DNA from: Streptococcus suis
GTDB lineage: Bacteria > Bacillota > Bacilli > Lactobacillales > Streptococcaceae
Direction: 5' to 3'
Assembly: GCF_019794555.1 (NCBI RefSeq)
Contig: NZ_JAIMEP010000015.1
Span: 1-50,975 of the forward strand
DNA: 50,975 nucleotides
The notes below the pieces were generated by a model. The model made no database searches. It saw nothing but the letters and a program-made list of their open reading frames with translations, and had not been told where the DNA came from. Positions 19,558 through 29,284 of the stretch are shown here, in pieces. Numbering within the stretch: position 1 is the first letter of the stretch; each line of letters starts with the position of its first letter. The position numbers and the translations under genes were made by a program.

Positions 19558-21348
19558 TTAGATTAAGGATTCTAATTTGTCAACCAATGAACCAACATAG
19601 GCGATGGTTTCTTTGAGAGGTTGATCTGTTGAAACGTCAACACCAGCGTGTTGCGCAAGGTCTTGGGCAGAAAGACTTGCACCGAGTGACAAGGTTTCCA
19701 ACCATTTTTCAACAACTTCTTCAGGATGTTCTTCCAATTGTTTTGCCATGGCTGTACCAATGGTCAAACCAGCTGAGTAGGTATATGGATACAAACCAAT
19801 GTAGTAGTGCGGTTGACGCATCCAGATAAGACCTGCATCGTCACCGATTTCAAAGTCTTCACCCCAGAATTCCTTGATGATGTCTAGCTTGATTTGACAG
19901 AGAATGTCCCCATTTAGATATTCATCATTATCAAGGCGAGTGTAGACTTCGCGTTGGAAGGCAGCTTCAAGCAAGTGAGTCACCATGTTGTGGAAGTAGG
20001 TACGACTAATCAATTCACTAATCAAATAGGCTTGGAAACCAGGATCTTGATTGTTTTTCAAAAGGGTATTACATGTCAAGACCTCATTTGCAGTAGATGG
20101 CGCTTCGATGAAGTATAGTGATGGTTCATAGCTTAGCACACTTTGTTTCTTAGCCAATTGGAAATGACCAGCATGTCCTAATTCGTGAGCCAATACCAAG
20201 ACCTCATTCATCAAACCTGTCCATGAAAGTAAGATGTAAGATGGTCCATCATATAAGGTTGCACAGAAGCCTCCTGTTGCCTTGCCTTCGTTTTGAGCAA
20301 AGTCAATCCAACGCTCATCAAATGATTGTTCAATCATTTTCACATAATCTTCACCAAGAATACCCAAGCAGTCAATCAAGAATTGTTTGGATTCTTCAGG
20401 AGTAATGCGTTGGTTATATTCAGAAGGCAGACTGATTTTCAAGTCAGCGTGTGTGATTTTATCCAAACCATGAGCCTTAGCAACCAATTTCACATAGCGA
20501 CGCATGTGAGGGGCCAATTCTTTCATGATGACATCAATCTGACGGTCGAAGAGGTCGCGGGAGACATTTTGACTGTGCAAGAGGAAGTCGATCGTATTGT
20601 CAAAACCACGTAAGCGAGCTTCGATTTGTTCGTTTTTGATATGAGACAAATAAGTCGCAGCAGTTGTATTTTTGTATTTCTTCAAGGTTGAATAGAAGCC
20701 AGCAGCTGAATTGCGTCGGATTTCAGTATCATGGCTGAGTTCATAATCATTTTCAAAGAGCACATAGCTGTTTCCAAGTGTTTCACCATTGGCTTCAAAA
20801 CTATCAAAGGTCATATCTTCAAACTTGGTCACACCGTAATTGTTATAAGGCTGACCAAATGTTGGTGCAAAGTTTGCAAGAAGCTCTTCTTGTAAAGGAT
20901 GAAGCTGGTATGGTTTTTGACGAATAATATTTTGGATGTATGATTTCCACTGAGGTTGGTCAGCAATCACACTTTCCAATACATCTTGATCTAATAAACT
21001 CAGTTCTGTCTGTAAGAAAGACAATTTTGGAATTGTGTAGGCAATTGTCAAGTCAAAGTCATTTGACAAACTGGCTAATTCGGTGTTCATTTTATCAACT
21101 TCAAGCGGTAGGAAAGCGTAGTGTGATAATTTACTCTCTAAAATAGCTAAGCCTTCGTATTCTTTTAGAGCTGCCACAATGGTCTCAAGTGTTGTTAATT
21201 TTCCTTTGTAACTTACTTCAAAATTCTCAACTTGTTTTTTATAGGTTGCCAAGGCATCTTTATAGGCCAGATTATCTGGAAAAATCAGATTGGTATTCCA
21301 AGTAAGTTGAACGTCAATTTCATGACGCTTTGGCATTGCATTAGACAT
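19558..21348 (-). CDS. pepF: oligoendopeptidase F
   Basis: This 596-residue cytosolic M3 zinc metallopeptidase degrades peptides of about 7-17 residues taken up by Opp or released by proteolysis. The zinc motif LVLAHELGHAGHF is followed, about 25 residues later, by the downstream Glu in YFIEAPSTANEVLTC. The N-terminal PepF lobe (about 110-190) is present. AAGGAGA precedes the ATG at 21348. The gene is convergent with the MhqD-like gene (gap 26 bp) and divergent from the ATP-cone gene. Confidence 0.96.
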   Translation of the reverse strand: MSNAMPKRHEIDVQLTWNTNLIFPDNLAYKDALATYKKQVENFEVSYKGKLTTLETIVAALKEYEGLAILESKLSHYAFLPLEVDKMNTELASLSNDFDLTIAYTIPKLSFLQTELSLLDQDVLESVIADQPQWKSYIQNIIRQKPYQLHPLQEELLANFAPTFGQPYNNYGVTKFEDMTFDSFEANGETLGNSYVLFENDYELSHDTEIRRNSAAGFYSTLKKYKNTTAATYLSHIKNEQIEARLRGFDNTIDFLLHSQNVSRDLFDRQIDVIMKELAPHMRRYVKLVAKAHGLDKITHADLKISLPSEYNQRITPEESKQFLIDCLGILGEDYVKMIEQSFDERWIDFAQNEGKATGGFCATLYDGPSYILLSWTGLMNEVLVLAHELGHAGHFQLAKKQSVLSYEPSLYFIEAPSTANEVLTCNTLLKNNQDPGFQAYLISELISRTYFHNMVTHLLEAAFQREVYTRLDNDEYLNGDILCQIKLDIIKEFWGEDFEIGDDAGLIWMRQPHYYIGLYPYTYSAGLTIGTAMAKQLEEHPEEVVEKWLETLSLGASLSAQDLAQHAGVDVSTDQPLKETIAYVGSLVDKLESLI

Positions 21349-21475
21349 GGTATTCTCCTTTATATTGTAATATTGACATTATATCACAGAATGAAAAAAG
21401 AAACTTGACAAAACCGTGAAAAACCTAGATAATAGAAGTATGAAAGGGTTTACTGAAAACCAGAAAGGAGCTTTT

Positions 21476-21814
21476 ATGCAAGTCATTAAACGTAGCGGAG
21501 AAATTGTTGAATTTGATCCAGAAAAAATTTATCAAGCTATTCTCAAGGCAGCCCAAACAGTTTATGTTATTGATGACACTTGGCGGAAGAATCTTGCTCA
21601 GGTAACCAAGAAAGTTGTGCTTGACTTGGAAGAAGCTCATACAGAGCGACCTACCATTAGTATGGTTCAATCTCAAGTTGAACATCGTTTGCTTGATGCG
21701 GGTTATATCTCAATTGCAGAACATTATATTTCTTATCGCTTGCAACGTGATTTGGAACGTAATGGTTATGCTGATAAGATTATTGTGCATTTGCGTTTTG
21801 AACAAGTACGTTAA
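21476..21814 (+). CDS. free-standing ATP-cone domain protein
   Basis: This is a 112-residue protein consisting almost only of an ATP-cone. It starts MQVIKRSGEIVEFDPEKIYQ and continues with RPTISMVQSQVEHRLLDAGY and IAEHYISYRLQRDLERN. The domain is the nucleotide-sensing unit of ribonucleotide reductases and NrdR, but there is no zinc ribbon or catalytic subunit attached. I chose the ATG at 21476 because AAAGGAG is immediately upstream. A terminator follows, so it is monocistronic. It could sense ATP/dATP and act on a partner encoded elsewhere; this is inference. Confidence 0.85.
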   Translation: MQVIKRSGEIVEFDPEKIYQAILKAAQTVYVIDDTWRKNLAQVTKKVVLDLEEAHTERPTISMVQSQVEHRLLDAGYISIAEHYISYRLQRDLERNGYADKIIVHLRFEQVR

Positions 21815-21820
21815 GCTAAG

Positions 21821-21843
21821 ACCTAGAGGAATCTAGGTTTTTT
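21821..21843 (+). terminator. terminator after the ATP-cone gene
   Basis: The ACCTAGA / TCTAGGT stem has a GGAA loop and a T-run. Confidence 0.85.
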
Positions 21844-21914
21844 GCGTATCAATCGATACATATTTTTGCAAAAATCAATTAAATTTAAAAAATGTGATAT
21901 TCTGAGCATATTTT

Positions 21915-21944
21915 TTGAAATCGGTAACATTCATATTGTATAAT
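21915..21944 (+). promoter_or_regulatory. promoter of nox
   Basis: TTGAAA (21915-21920) and TATAAT (21939-21944) have 18-bp spacing. It lies about 45 bp before the nox start codon, in an AT-rich stretch. Confidence 0.7.
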
Positions 21945-21986
21945 ATAATTTGTAAAAAAATATATTTTCGAAAGTGAGATTTTACT

Positions 21987-23354
21987 ATGTCTAAAATCGT
22001 TGTTGTCGGCGCTAACCATGCTGGTACTGCCGCAATCAAAACTATGTTAACAAATTATGGTCAAGAAAATGAAATCGTTGTATTTGACCAAAACTCAAAC
22101 ATTTCATTCTTGGGTTGTGGAATGGCTCTATGGATTGGTGAGCAAATTGCTGGTCCTGAAGGACTTTTCTACTCAAACAAAGAAGAGTTAGAAAGCTTGG
22201 GCGCAACAGTTTACATGGAGTCACCTGTTACAAACATTGACTATGATGCTAAAACTGTTACTGCGCTTGTAAATGGTCAAGAACATGTTGAATCATTTGA
22301 CAAACTTCTTTTCGCAACAGGTTCACAACCTATCTTGCCACCAATCAAAGGCGCTGAAATTAAAGAAGGTTCTCTTGAATTTGAAGCAACTCTTGAAAAC
22401 TTGCAATTTGTTAAATTGTACCAAAACTCAGCTGATGTTATCGAAAAATTGAAAAACAAAGACATCAACCGCGTAGCAGTTGTTGGTGCTGGTTACATCG
22501 GTGTTGAACTTGCGGAAGCATTCCAACGTAAAGGTAAAGAAGTAGTCCTTATCGATGTTGTTGATACATGTTTAGCTGGTTACTATGACCGCGACTTGTC
22601 AGACCTTATGGCTAAAAACATGGAAGACAATGGTATTCAACTTGCCTTTGGCGAAACTGTTAAAGAAGTTGCTGGTAATGGTAAAGTTGAAAAAATTATC
22701 ACTGACAAGAACGAATACGATGTTGACATGGTTATCTTGGCTGTTGGTTTCCGTCCAAACACTGCATTTGCTGGTGAAGGAATTGAGCGTTTCCGCAATG
22801 GTGCCTTCCTTGTAAACAAACGCCAAGAAACTTCAATCCCAGGTGTTTATGCTATTGGTGACTGTGCAACAATCTACGATAACGCTACTGGCGATACAAG
22901 CTACATCGCATTGGCTTCAAACGCGGTCCGTACTGGTATCGTAGCAGCTCACAACATCTGTGGCACTGACCTTGAAGGTATCGGTGTACAAGGTTCTAAC
23001 GGTATCTCTATCTACGGATTAAACCTTGTATCAACTGGTTTGACACTTGAAAAAGCTACTCGTCTTGGCTTTAACGCAGCAGTTACAGAAGTTACAGACA
23101 ACCAAAAACCAGAATTCATGGAACATGGTAACTTCCCTGTAACTCTTAAAATTGTTTACGATAAAGATTCACGTCGTGTTCTTGGTGCACAAATGGCTGC
23201 TCGTGAAGATATTTCATTGGGTATCCACCTCTTCTCATTGGCAATCCAAGAAGGTGTAACAATCGAAAAATTGGCATTGACAGACTTGTTCTTCTTGCCA
23301 CACTTCAACAAACCTTACAACTACATCACAGTAGCTGCCTTGGGTGCTAAATAA
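21987..23354 (+). CDS. nox: water-forming NADH oxidase
   Basis: This 455-residue flavoprotein reduces O2 to water with NADH, regenerating NAD+ and removing oxygen. It has [16 protein letters not shown] (5-20) with active-site His11, [13 protein letters not shown] with redox Cys44 in the single-cysteine arrangement of Nox-2/Npx enzymes, the NAD motif [17 protein letters not shown] near residue 164, and [13 protein letters not shown] near 284. Streptococcal water-forming Nox has exactly this length. Codon use is strongly biased, as in highly expressed genes. It has its own promoter and terminator. Confidence 0.96.
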   Translation: MSKIVVVGANHAGTAAIKTMLTNYGQENEIVVFDQNSNISFLGCGMALWIGEQIAGPEGLFYSNKEELESLGATVYMESPVTNIDYDAKTVTALVNGQEHVESFDKLLFATGSQPILPPIKGAEIKEGSLEFEATLENLQFVKLYQNSADVIEKLKNKDINRVAVVGAGYIGVELAEAFQRKGKEVVLIDVVDTCLAGYYDRDLSDLMAKNMEDNGIQLAFGETVKEVAGNGKVEKIITDKNEYDVDMVILAVGFRPNTAFAGEGIERFRNGAFLVNKRQETSIPGVYAIGDCATIYDNATGDTSYIALASNAVRTGIVAAHNICGTDLEGIGVQGSNGISIYGLNLVSTGLTLEKATRLGFNAAVTEVTDNQKPEFMEHGNFPVTLKIVYDKDSRRVLGAQMAAREDISLGIHLFSLAIQEGVTIEKLALTDLFFLPHFNKPYNYITVAALGAK

Positions 23355-23374
23355 TCAATTAATGTTGATAAATA

Positions 23375-23403
23375 TGGCTCAGAGATGTTCTCTGGGCTTT
23401 TTT
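23375..23403 (+). terminator. terminator of nox
   Basis: The GGCTCAGAGA / TCTCTGGGCT stem, with one G-T pair and loop TGT, is followed by a T-run. Confidence 0.8.
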
Positions 23404-23650
23404 GGCTGTTCTCCATCATTTTGCACCTGCCTATCAAGAGTTTTTTTGGTATAATGGAGAGAATGATTATTAAGAACCTGCATTCACAGTGTAGCACTTT
23501 CATCTAAGCCTAGTTTTCCAGCTATTTATCGTTAGCTTTTTTCAAAATACAGTCAGTATTTCCTAAAAAAATTACCTTGATTAGCTATAAACGATCTCCT
23601 ATTTGAAAGTGAATTACTTGTAAATACATGTTCTAGGAAAGTATGAGAAA

Positions 23651-25930
23651 ATGAACCCATTATTAAACGGAATGAATGACAGACAGGCAGAAGCGGTGCA
23701 GACGACTGAAGGACCGCTTTTGATTATGGCAGGGGCTGGTTCGGGTAAGACGCGAGTTCTGACCCACCGTATCGCTTATTTGATTGATGAAAAAATGGTC
23801 AATCCTTGGAATATCTTAGCTATTACCTTTACGAATAAAGCGGCGCGTGAGATGAAGGAGCGGGCCTACGCCCTCAATCCTGCTACGCAAGATTGTTTGA
23901 TAGCTACCTTCCACTCCATGTGTGTGCGGATTTTGCGTCGTGATGCTGACCATATAGGCTATAATCGCAATTTTACGATTGTCGACCCAGGTGAACAACG
24001 CACCCTTATGAAACGGATTTTGAAAAATCTTAATTTAGATCCGAAAAAGTGGAGTGAGCGTTCTATTTTAGGAACCATTTCCAATGCCAAAAATGATTTG
24101 ATTGATGACAAGGCGTTTGAAGCCCAGGCAGGCGACCTATACACGCAGATTGTTGCTAAATGCTACACGGCTTACCAAAAGGAACTAAGACAGTCAGAGG
24201 CCGTTGACTTTGATGATTTGATCATGTTGACGCTCCGCCTTTTTGACCAAAATCCAGAGGTACTGACCTATTACCAGCAGAAATTCCAGTACATCCATGT
24301 CGATGAGTATCAGGATACCAACCATGCCCAGTACCAATTGGTCAAGCTCCTGGCATCACGTTTTAAGAATATCTGCGTGGTCGGAGATGCGGACCAGTCT
24401 ATCTATGGTTGGCGAGGTGCGGATATGCAAAATATCCTGGACTTTGAAAAGGACTATCCAGAGAGCAAGGTTGTGCTTTTGGAGGAAAACTATCGTTCGA
24501 CCAAGAACGTCTTGCAGGCTGCCAATGAGGTCATCGAAAACAACCGCAATCGCCGTCCGAAAAAACTCTGGACACAGAATGCCCAAGGGGATTTGATTAC
24601 TTACTATCGTGCCAGAGATGAGAATGACGAGGCGATTTTTGTCGCAGGGCAGATTGACCAGTTGCACCGAGAAGGCAAGGCTTATAAGGATTTTGCAGTT
24701 CTCTACCGTACCAATGCCCAATCCCGTACCATTGAAGAAGCCCTGCTCAAATCTAATATCCCTTATACCATGGTTGGTGGCACCAAGTTCTACAGCCGTA
24801 AGGAAATCCGAGATGTGATTTCTTATTTGAATATCATCGCAAATCCATCGGATAATATTTCCTATGAACGCATTGTCAATGAGCCAAAACGTGGCGTTGG
24901 ACCTGGTACGGTTGACAAACTCCGTGATTTTGCGACCAGCCATAGCATGTCCTTGCTAGAAGCTTCTCAGGATATTATGTTGTCACCAGTCAAGGGCAAG
25001 GCAGCGCAGGCAGTCTTTGACCTAGCCAATCTCCTCTATAATCTTCGTAATCAATTAGACAACTTGACGGTTACCCAAGTAGTCGAGACAGTATTGAATC
25101 AAACAGGCTATGTCGATGCCCTTGCAGCACAAAACACGTTGGAAGCAAATGCTCGAATTGAAAACATCCAGGAATTCCTTTCTGTTACCAAAAACTTTGA
25201 CGAAAAGGATGCTGAGGAAGAAGAGACAGGTCTGGATCGCTTGACACGCTTCCTGCTTGATTTGGCACTGATTGCTGACACAGATGATGGCGATACAGAA
25301 TCTTCAGAAGTGACTCTTATGACCCTCCATGCAGCCAAAGGTCTGGAATTTCCAGTCGTATTCCTGATTGGTATGGAGGAAAATGTCTTCCCACTTAGTC
25401 GTGCAGCAGAAGAAGAGGATGAATTGGAAGAAGAACGTCGTTTGGCTTACGTAGGTATCACACGGGCAGAACAGATTCTCTACTTGACAAATGCTAATTC
25501 ACGCCTCCTTTTTGGTCGCAGTAATTACAACCAACCTAGCCGCTTTATACGTGAAATTTCCAGTGATCTCCTTGACTACCAAGGCCTCGCTCGTCCAGCC
25601 AATACTAGCTTTAAGGCTTCTTATGTCAATGGCAGAGCGACACAGTTTGGACAAGGCATGAGCTTGCAACAAGCCCTACAAAGTCGAAAAGCATCCGTAC
25701 AACCATCAGCCAAGCTCGGAGGCACTATGCCCTTCGCATCAAGCAACCAATCGTCAAGCTCAGGCACCAACTGGTCAGTTGGTGACATCGCAGTACATAA
25801 GAAATGGGGTCGCGGAACAGTCCTTGAAGTATCAGGTTCAGGCAGCAATCAAGAACTCAAAATCAATTTCCCGGATATGGGACTCAAAAAAGTCTTGGCA
25901 AGCTTAGCGCCGATAAGTAAAGAAGATTAA
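23651..25930 (+). CDS. pcrA: ATP-dependent DNA helicase PcrA (UvrD family)
   Basis: This 759-residue superfamily 1A 3'-5' helicase acts in repair, rolling-circle replication and removal of RecA/RNA polymerase. It has the Q-motif LNDRQ-like NGMNDRQAEAV, Walker A AGAGSGKTRVL (about 28-38), VDEYQDTNHAQ as motif II, GDADQSIYGWRGAD as motif III, EENYRSTKNVL as motif IV and TLMTLHAAKGLEFPVVF as motif V. VGITRAEQILYLT is motif VI. The C-terminal tail WSVGDIAVHKKWGRGTVLEV is the PcrA Tudor-like RNA polymerase-binding domain. The 246-bp gap upstream holds only a promoter-like TATAAT near 23450 and no gene. Confidence 0.96.
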   Translation: MNPLLNGMNDRQAEAVQTTEGPLLIMAGAGSGKTRVLTHRIAYLIDEKMVNPWNILAITFTNKAAREMKERAYALNPATQDCLIATFHSMCVRILRRDADHIGYNRNFTIVDPGEQRTLMKRILKNLNLDPKKWSERSILGTISNAKNDLIDDKAFEAQAGDLYTQIVAKCYTAYQKELRQSEAVDFDDLIMLTLRLFDQNPEVLTYYQQKFQYIHVDEYQDTNHAQYQLVKLLASRFKNICVVGDADQSIYGWRGADMQNILDFEKDYPESKVVLLEENYRSTKNVLQAANEVIENNRNRRPKKLWTQNAQGDLITYYRARDENDEAIFVAGQIDQLHREGKAYKDFAVLYRTNAQSRTIEEALLKSNIPYTMVGGTKFYSRKEIRDVISYLNIIANPSDNISYERIVNEPKRGVGPGTVDKLRDFATSHSMSLLEASQDIMLSPVKGKAAQAVFDLANLLYNLRNQLDNLTVTQVVETVLNQTGYVDALAAQNTLEANARIENIQEFLSVTKNFDEKDAEEEETGLDRLTRFLLDLALIADTDDGDTESSEVTLMTLHAAKGLEFPVVFLIGMEENVFPLSRAAEEEDELEEERRLAYVGITRAEQILYLTNANSRLLFGRSNYNQPSRFIREISSDLLDYQGLARPANTSFKASYVNGRATQFGQGMSLQQALQSRKASVQPSAKLGGTMPFASSNQSSSSGTNWSVGDIAVHKKWGRGTVLEVSGSGSNQELKINFPDMGLKKVLASLAPISKED

Positions 25931-25997
25931 ATATAGTTAAAAAATAATTGCAGTAAGCTCGAAAATATGATAAAGTATTTTTGTAAAATTGAATAGA

Positions 25998-26075
25998 ACA
26001 TTTGGGGTGCCAAGAGGCTGAGATTATACCCATCGAACCTGATGCAGTTAGGACTGCCGAAGGGAAATGTGTATC
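25998..26075 (+). promoter_or_regulatory. TPP riboswitch aptamer (THI box)
   Basis: The conserved THI box is complete: GGGGTGCCAAGAGGCTGAGA, then ACCCATCGAACCTGATGCAG, then TTAGGACTGCCGAAGGGAA. Binding of thiamine pyrophosphate closes the two arms and should favour the downstream terminator at 26156-26190. It controls the HAD-thiD-thiM-thiE operon. Confidence 0.97.
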
Positions 26076-26155
26076 AACAAATTTTGTTGACGAGTACTAT
26101 ATTTGTATTCTAGTATAGAATACTATATTTACTGGTCATCAATCATCGTAGGTGT

Positions 26156-26190
26156 AACTCCATTTGATAAACCATCAGATGGAGTTTTTT
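26156..26190 (+). terminator. riboswitch-controlled terminator
   Basis: The AACTCCATTTGAT / ATCAGATGGAGTT stem, with loop AAACC, is followed by T residues. An alternative TATTCTA / TAGAATA hairpin lies just upstream (about 26107-26123). Transcription would stop here when TPP is bound. Confidence 0.85.
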
Positions 26191-26191
26191 C

Positions 26192-26350
26192 TATAGTCGA
26201 ATGAAGAGCTTTCAGAAAAAGGAACTGAGTGCAGGTAGCTTGACCAGCCTAGAGGCTATAGTACGTTGGAAATATGACATGCGCAACAAGTCACTTTCGT
26301 AGAGTTCGGCAAGGCGAAACTGATGATAAAGCTAATACAATTAATAGTAT
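26192..26350 (+). repeat. RUP-like miniature element, long form
   Basis: It begins TATAGTCGAATGAAGAGCTT, two bases after the riboswitch T-run. It contains AAGTCACTTTCGTAGAGTTC and GGCAAGGCGAAA as in the copy at 31153, and ends with a decayed AAAGCTAATACAATTAATAG. It lies between the riboswitch terminator and the first gene of the thiamine operon, so it is transcribed as part of the leader. Confidence 0.75.
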
Positions 26351-26415
26351 TTTCACAAATACCCTTAGCCCTTTCAATTTACATTTTCAACGAGAAAAAG
26401 AGAAAGGAGATATAG

Positions 26416-27063
26416 ATGAACAAAATGGTCATTTGGTTTGACCTTGATGGCGTTATTTTTGATTCCTATGAGGTCTGGGACCTGGTGGTTCAAGGGATTT
26501 TGAAACATCACGGAGTTGCGTATACCCAGCAGATAAGGGAAGAACTTTGGCGGATTCCAATGGAAGATGTTAACGCGTATTTATTGCAACTTGTGGAGAA
26601 TTCCTTAGATGAGAATGAACTTGAAAGGCAAAAACTGAATCAACTGCAATCACTATATAGAGATATTTCCTTGATGGATGGTGTGCATGAACTTTTATAT
26701 ACATTGAAGGCAAAAGGTGCAGTCATGTACGCAGTCACTTCAAACTATCTGGAGCTGGCTGAACTAGGATTGTCATCCCATCATCTATCTAACTATTTTG
26801 TGAAACTATTTAGCAGTTTGGATCTGTTTGGAAGCGATAAAAATAGGGAGTTTTACCAATTCATCCTACATCAGGAACGGATAGATCCAGCCAATATTGT
26901 AATGGTTGAGGATAATATGAACAATCTTCGTATTGGACACGAGTTAGGAATAGCGGGAGTTTATATAGAACATCCAAATTCCCCTTTTTCTGATGAGAAT
27001 ACAGGTATAGTTAGCATCAAGCAATTAAGTGAATTAATACCAATTTTGGAGGATAGAAAATGA
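26416..27063 (+). CDS. HAD-family phosphatase of the thiamine operon
   Basis: This 215-residue HAD-superfamily hydrolase has a helical cap. Motif I is WFDLDGVIFDS (nucleophile Asp and general acid Asp, residues about 9-11), motif II is the VTSN Ser, motif III is the Lys in GSDKN and motif IV is VMVEDNMNN. AAAGGAG precedes the ATG. The stop overlaps the thiD start by the four bases ATGA, and the whole unit lies behind a TPP riboswitch, so a role in thiamine metabolism is likely. Dephosphorylation of thiamine monophosphate is a candidate, but the sequence cannot prove it. Confidence 0.85.
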   Translation: MNKMVIWFDLDGVIFDSYEVWDLVVQGILKHHGVAYTQQIREELWRIPMEDVNAYLLQLVENSLDENELERQKLNQLQSLYRDISLMDGVHELLYTLKAKGAVMYAVTSNYLELAELGLSSHHLSNYFVKLFSSLDLFGSDKNREFYQFILHQERIDPANIVMVEDNMNNLRIGHELGIAGVYIEHPNSPFSDENTGIVSIKQLSELIPILEDRK

Positions 27064-27857
27064 CATCTTTACATGTAGCATTATCAATAGCAGGAACAGA
27101 TCCGACAGGCGGAGCAGGTATTATGGCTGATTTGAAGAGCTTTCAGGCTAGATCAGTTTATGGTATGGCAGTCGTAACGAGTGTCGTTGCTCAAAATACC
27201 AAAGGGGTGCAACTAATTCGTCATCTTGATCAGGAAATTTTAGAAGAACAATTGAAAAGTGTCTCTCAGGACATTGTTCCAGATGCAATAAAAACTGGAA
27301 TGTTAGCCCAAGTCGAGACCATAGAGCTCGTCGCAAGCTATCTTGCAAAACAGAAGTGTCCATATATCTTGGATCCTGTTATGGTCGCAACGAGTGGAGA
27401 CCGTTTGATTGAAGAGGATGCAATCCAAGCGCTGAAAACAAAATTACTGCCCCTTGCTACCATCATTACACCGAATCTACCGGAAGCAGAAGTTCTAGTC
27501 GGTAGAACACTGAAAAGTGAAAATGACATCATGAATGCGGGCCGTTGGATTCGGAAAGAACTTGGGGTAAAAAATGTGGTCATTAAGGGTGGACATCTGG
27601 CAAAGGTGGCATCTGACTACTTATTTTTAGAAGATGGTGAGATTAGTGTCATCAGTGCAGCACGTATTTCTACGAACCATACCCATGGTACAGGTTGTAC
27701 CTACGCGGCAGTCATTACTGCAGAGTTAGCGAAAGGTCGGACAGTAGCACAAGCAGTCGAAACCGCCAAACGATTTATTACAGAAGCAATTCAGACTGCT
27801 CCAGAACTGGGTCATGGAAATGGTCCTGTCAATCATACCACCTACAGAGGAGAGTAA
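27060..27857 (+). CDS. thiD: hydroxymethylpyrimidine (phosphomethylpyrimidine) kinase
   Basis: This 265-residue ribokinase-like kinase phosphorylates HMP to HMP-P and then HMP-PP for thiamine synthesis. It has SIAGTDPTGGAGIMADLK at the N-terminus, DPVMVATSGDRLI mid-protein and NHTHGTGCTYAAVITAEL with the catalytic GTGC segment. It is translationally coupled to the HAD gene and followed 4 bases later by thiM. Confidence 0.96.
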   Translation: MTSLHVALSIAGTDPTGGAGIMADLKSFQARSVYGMAVVTSVVAQNTKGVQLIRHLDQEILEEQLKSVSQDIVPDAIKTGMLAQVETIELVASYLAKQKCPYILDPVMVATSGDRLIEEDAIQALKTKLLPLATIITPNLPEAEVLVGRTLKSENDIMNAGRWIRKELGVKNVVIKGGHLAKVASDYLFLEDGEISVISAARISTNHTHGTGCTYAAVITAELAKGRTVAQAVETAKRFITEAIQTAPELGHGNGPVNHTTYRGE

Positions 27858-27861
27858 CTAG

Positions 27862-28647
27862 ATGTATTTGGAAAAATTACGTAGTCAAAATCCCTTGACC
27901 ATTTGTATTACGAATGATGTAGTCAAAAATTTTACAGCCAATGGCTTACTTGCTCTCGGTGCCTCCCCTGCGATGAGCGAGTATCCAGAAGATTTGGAGG
28001 ATCTACTTCCCTATGCAAAAGGCTTATTGATTAATACAGGGACCTTGACCAATGAAACTTGGGAACTATACAAATCTGCCTTGGATATTGCTGAGAAATA
28101 TGGTGTACCTACTGTCTTAGATCCTGTCGCGGCAGGTGCTGGTGCCTATCGCAAGAAAGTTTCCTTGGATCTGTTACATCATCATACTATTTCACTCGTT
28201 CGTGGGAATGCAGGAGAAATTGCAGCCTTGATTGGTGAAAGTATTGAAACGAAAGGGGTAGATTCTGCTCAGATTGACAATGTTGCTGAACTAGCTCTCA
28301 GAGCCAACCAACAATTAGGAATTCCTGTTGTGATTACAGGAAAAAAAGATGCTGTCGCTGTGAATCATCAGGTTCGGATTTTAGAAAATGGTAGTGAGTT
28401 AATGCCACTAGTGACAGGGACAGGATGCCTACTGGGAGCAGTTCTGGCTGCCTCTATTCACCTGGCTGATGAGGATTCATTATTGGATTGTTTGGAAGAG
28501 GTCCTATCGGCTTATTCGATCGCTGGAGAAATGGCAGAGCAGAAAACCTCACTACCAGGAACCTTCCAGATTGAGTTTATAAATAGCCTCTATGCAATCC
28601 AATCCGAAGAGGTTGAAGAAAATAAAAAGGTCATTCAGTATGAATAG
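27862..28647 (+). CDS. thiM: hydroxyethylthiazole kinase
   Basis: This 261-residue ribokinase-like enzyme phosphorylates salvaged 4-methyl-5-hydroxyethylthiazole. Landmarks are [20 protein letters not shown] near the N-terminus, [13 protein letters not shown] in the middle, [11 protein letters not shown], and [16 protein letters not shown] with the active-site Cys. The operon has no thiazole synthesis genes (thiG, thiS), so thiazole must be salvaged. GGAG precedes the ATG. Confidence 0.96.
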   Translation: MYLEKLRSQNPLTICITNDVVKNFTANGLLALGASPAMSEYPEDLEDLLPYAKGLLINTGTLTNETWELYKSALDIAEKYGVPTVLDPVAAGAGAYRKKVSLDLLHHHTISLVRGNAGEIAALIGESIETKGVDSAQIDNVAELALRANQQLGIPVVITGKKDAVAVNHQVRILENGSELMPLVTGTGCLLGAVLAASIHLADEDSLLDCLEEVLSAYSIAGEMAEQKTSLPGTFQIEFINSLYAIQSEEVEENKKVIQYE

Positions 28648-29284
28648 AAAAATCCTTCAAGTTTACTTTATTTGTGGCACGACAGATTGTCCAAAAGGCA
28701 AATTTTTGGATGTACTGGAAAAGGCATTGCAGGCAGGAATCACTTGTTTTCAATTTCGTGAAAAAGGTGAGCAAGGTTTAACAGGGGCTGATAAACTACT
28801 GTTGGCAAAACAAGTTCAATACCTGTGTCACCGCTATCAGGTTCCATTAATCATTAATGATGACGTTGAGTTAGCACGTGCCATTGATGCTGATGGAATA
28901 CACCTTGGTCAGGCAGATTTGTCAGTAGTAGCAGCGAGACAGCTCTTCCCAGGGAAAATAATTGGACTATCAGTTGGAACAAAAGAAGAATACCTCAATT
29001 CGCCTATTGAACTAGTAGATTATATCGGAAGTGGACCTGTTTTTCCTACTCTATCTAAAGATGATGCTAGCCCAGCCATTGGAATGGATGGATTAAAGCA
29101 ACTAAGGAAACTCAATTCCGATATTCCCATGGTTGCGATAGGAGGGTTATCTGCTAAAGATTGCAAGGAAGTTCTCCAAGCAGGTGCAGATGGCATAGCT
29201 GTTATCTCAGTCATTTCCCATGCTGAAGACCCCTACAAAGCGACCAAGATATTGGTGGATGGGATGCAAGCAATGTCTGTCTAA
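28640..29284 (+). CDS. thiE: thiamine-phosphate synthase
   Basis: This 214-residue TIM-barrel enzyme joins HMP-PP and thiazole phosphate to form thiamine monophosphate. It has [19 protein letters not shown], the metal/phosphate-binding [31 protein letters not shown], and [21 protein letters not shown] chose the ATG at 28640, eight bases inside thiM, because AAGG is correctly spaced and the protein then starts [11 protein letters not shown] at the family start. Longer in-frame starts lie entirely within thiM. It is the last gene of the operon. Confidence 0.95.
   Translation: MNRKILQVYFICGTTDCPKGKFLDVLEKALQAGITCFQFREKGEQGLTGADKLLLAKQVQYLCHRYQVPLIINDDVELARAIDADGIHLGQADLSVVAARQLFPGKIIGLSVGTKEEYLNSPIELVDYIGSGPVFPTLSKDDASPAIGMDGLKQLRKLNSDIPMVAIGGLSAKDCKEVLQAGADGIAVISVISHAEDPYKATKILVDGMQAMSV

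Noticed and set aside
24356..24943. 195-codon open frame on the minus strand
   Set aside because: It lies entirely inside pcrA, whose helicase motifs run through the same bases; no ribosome site or recognisable protein.
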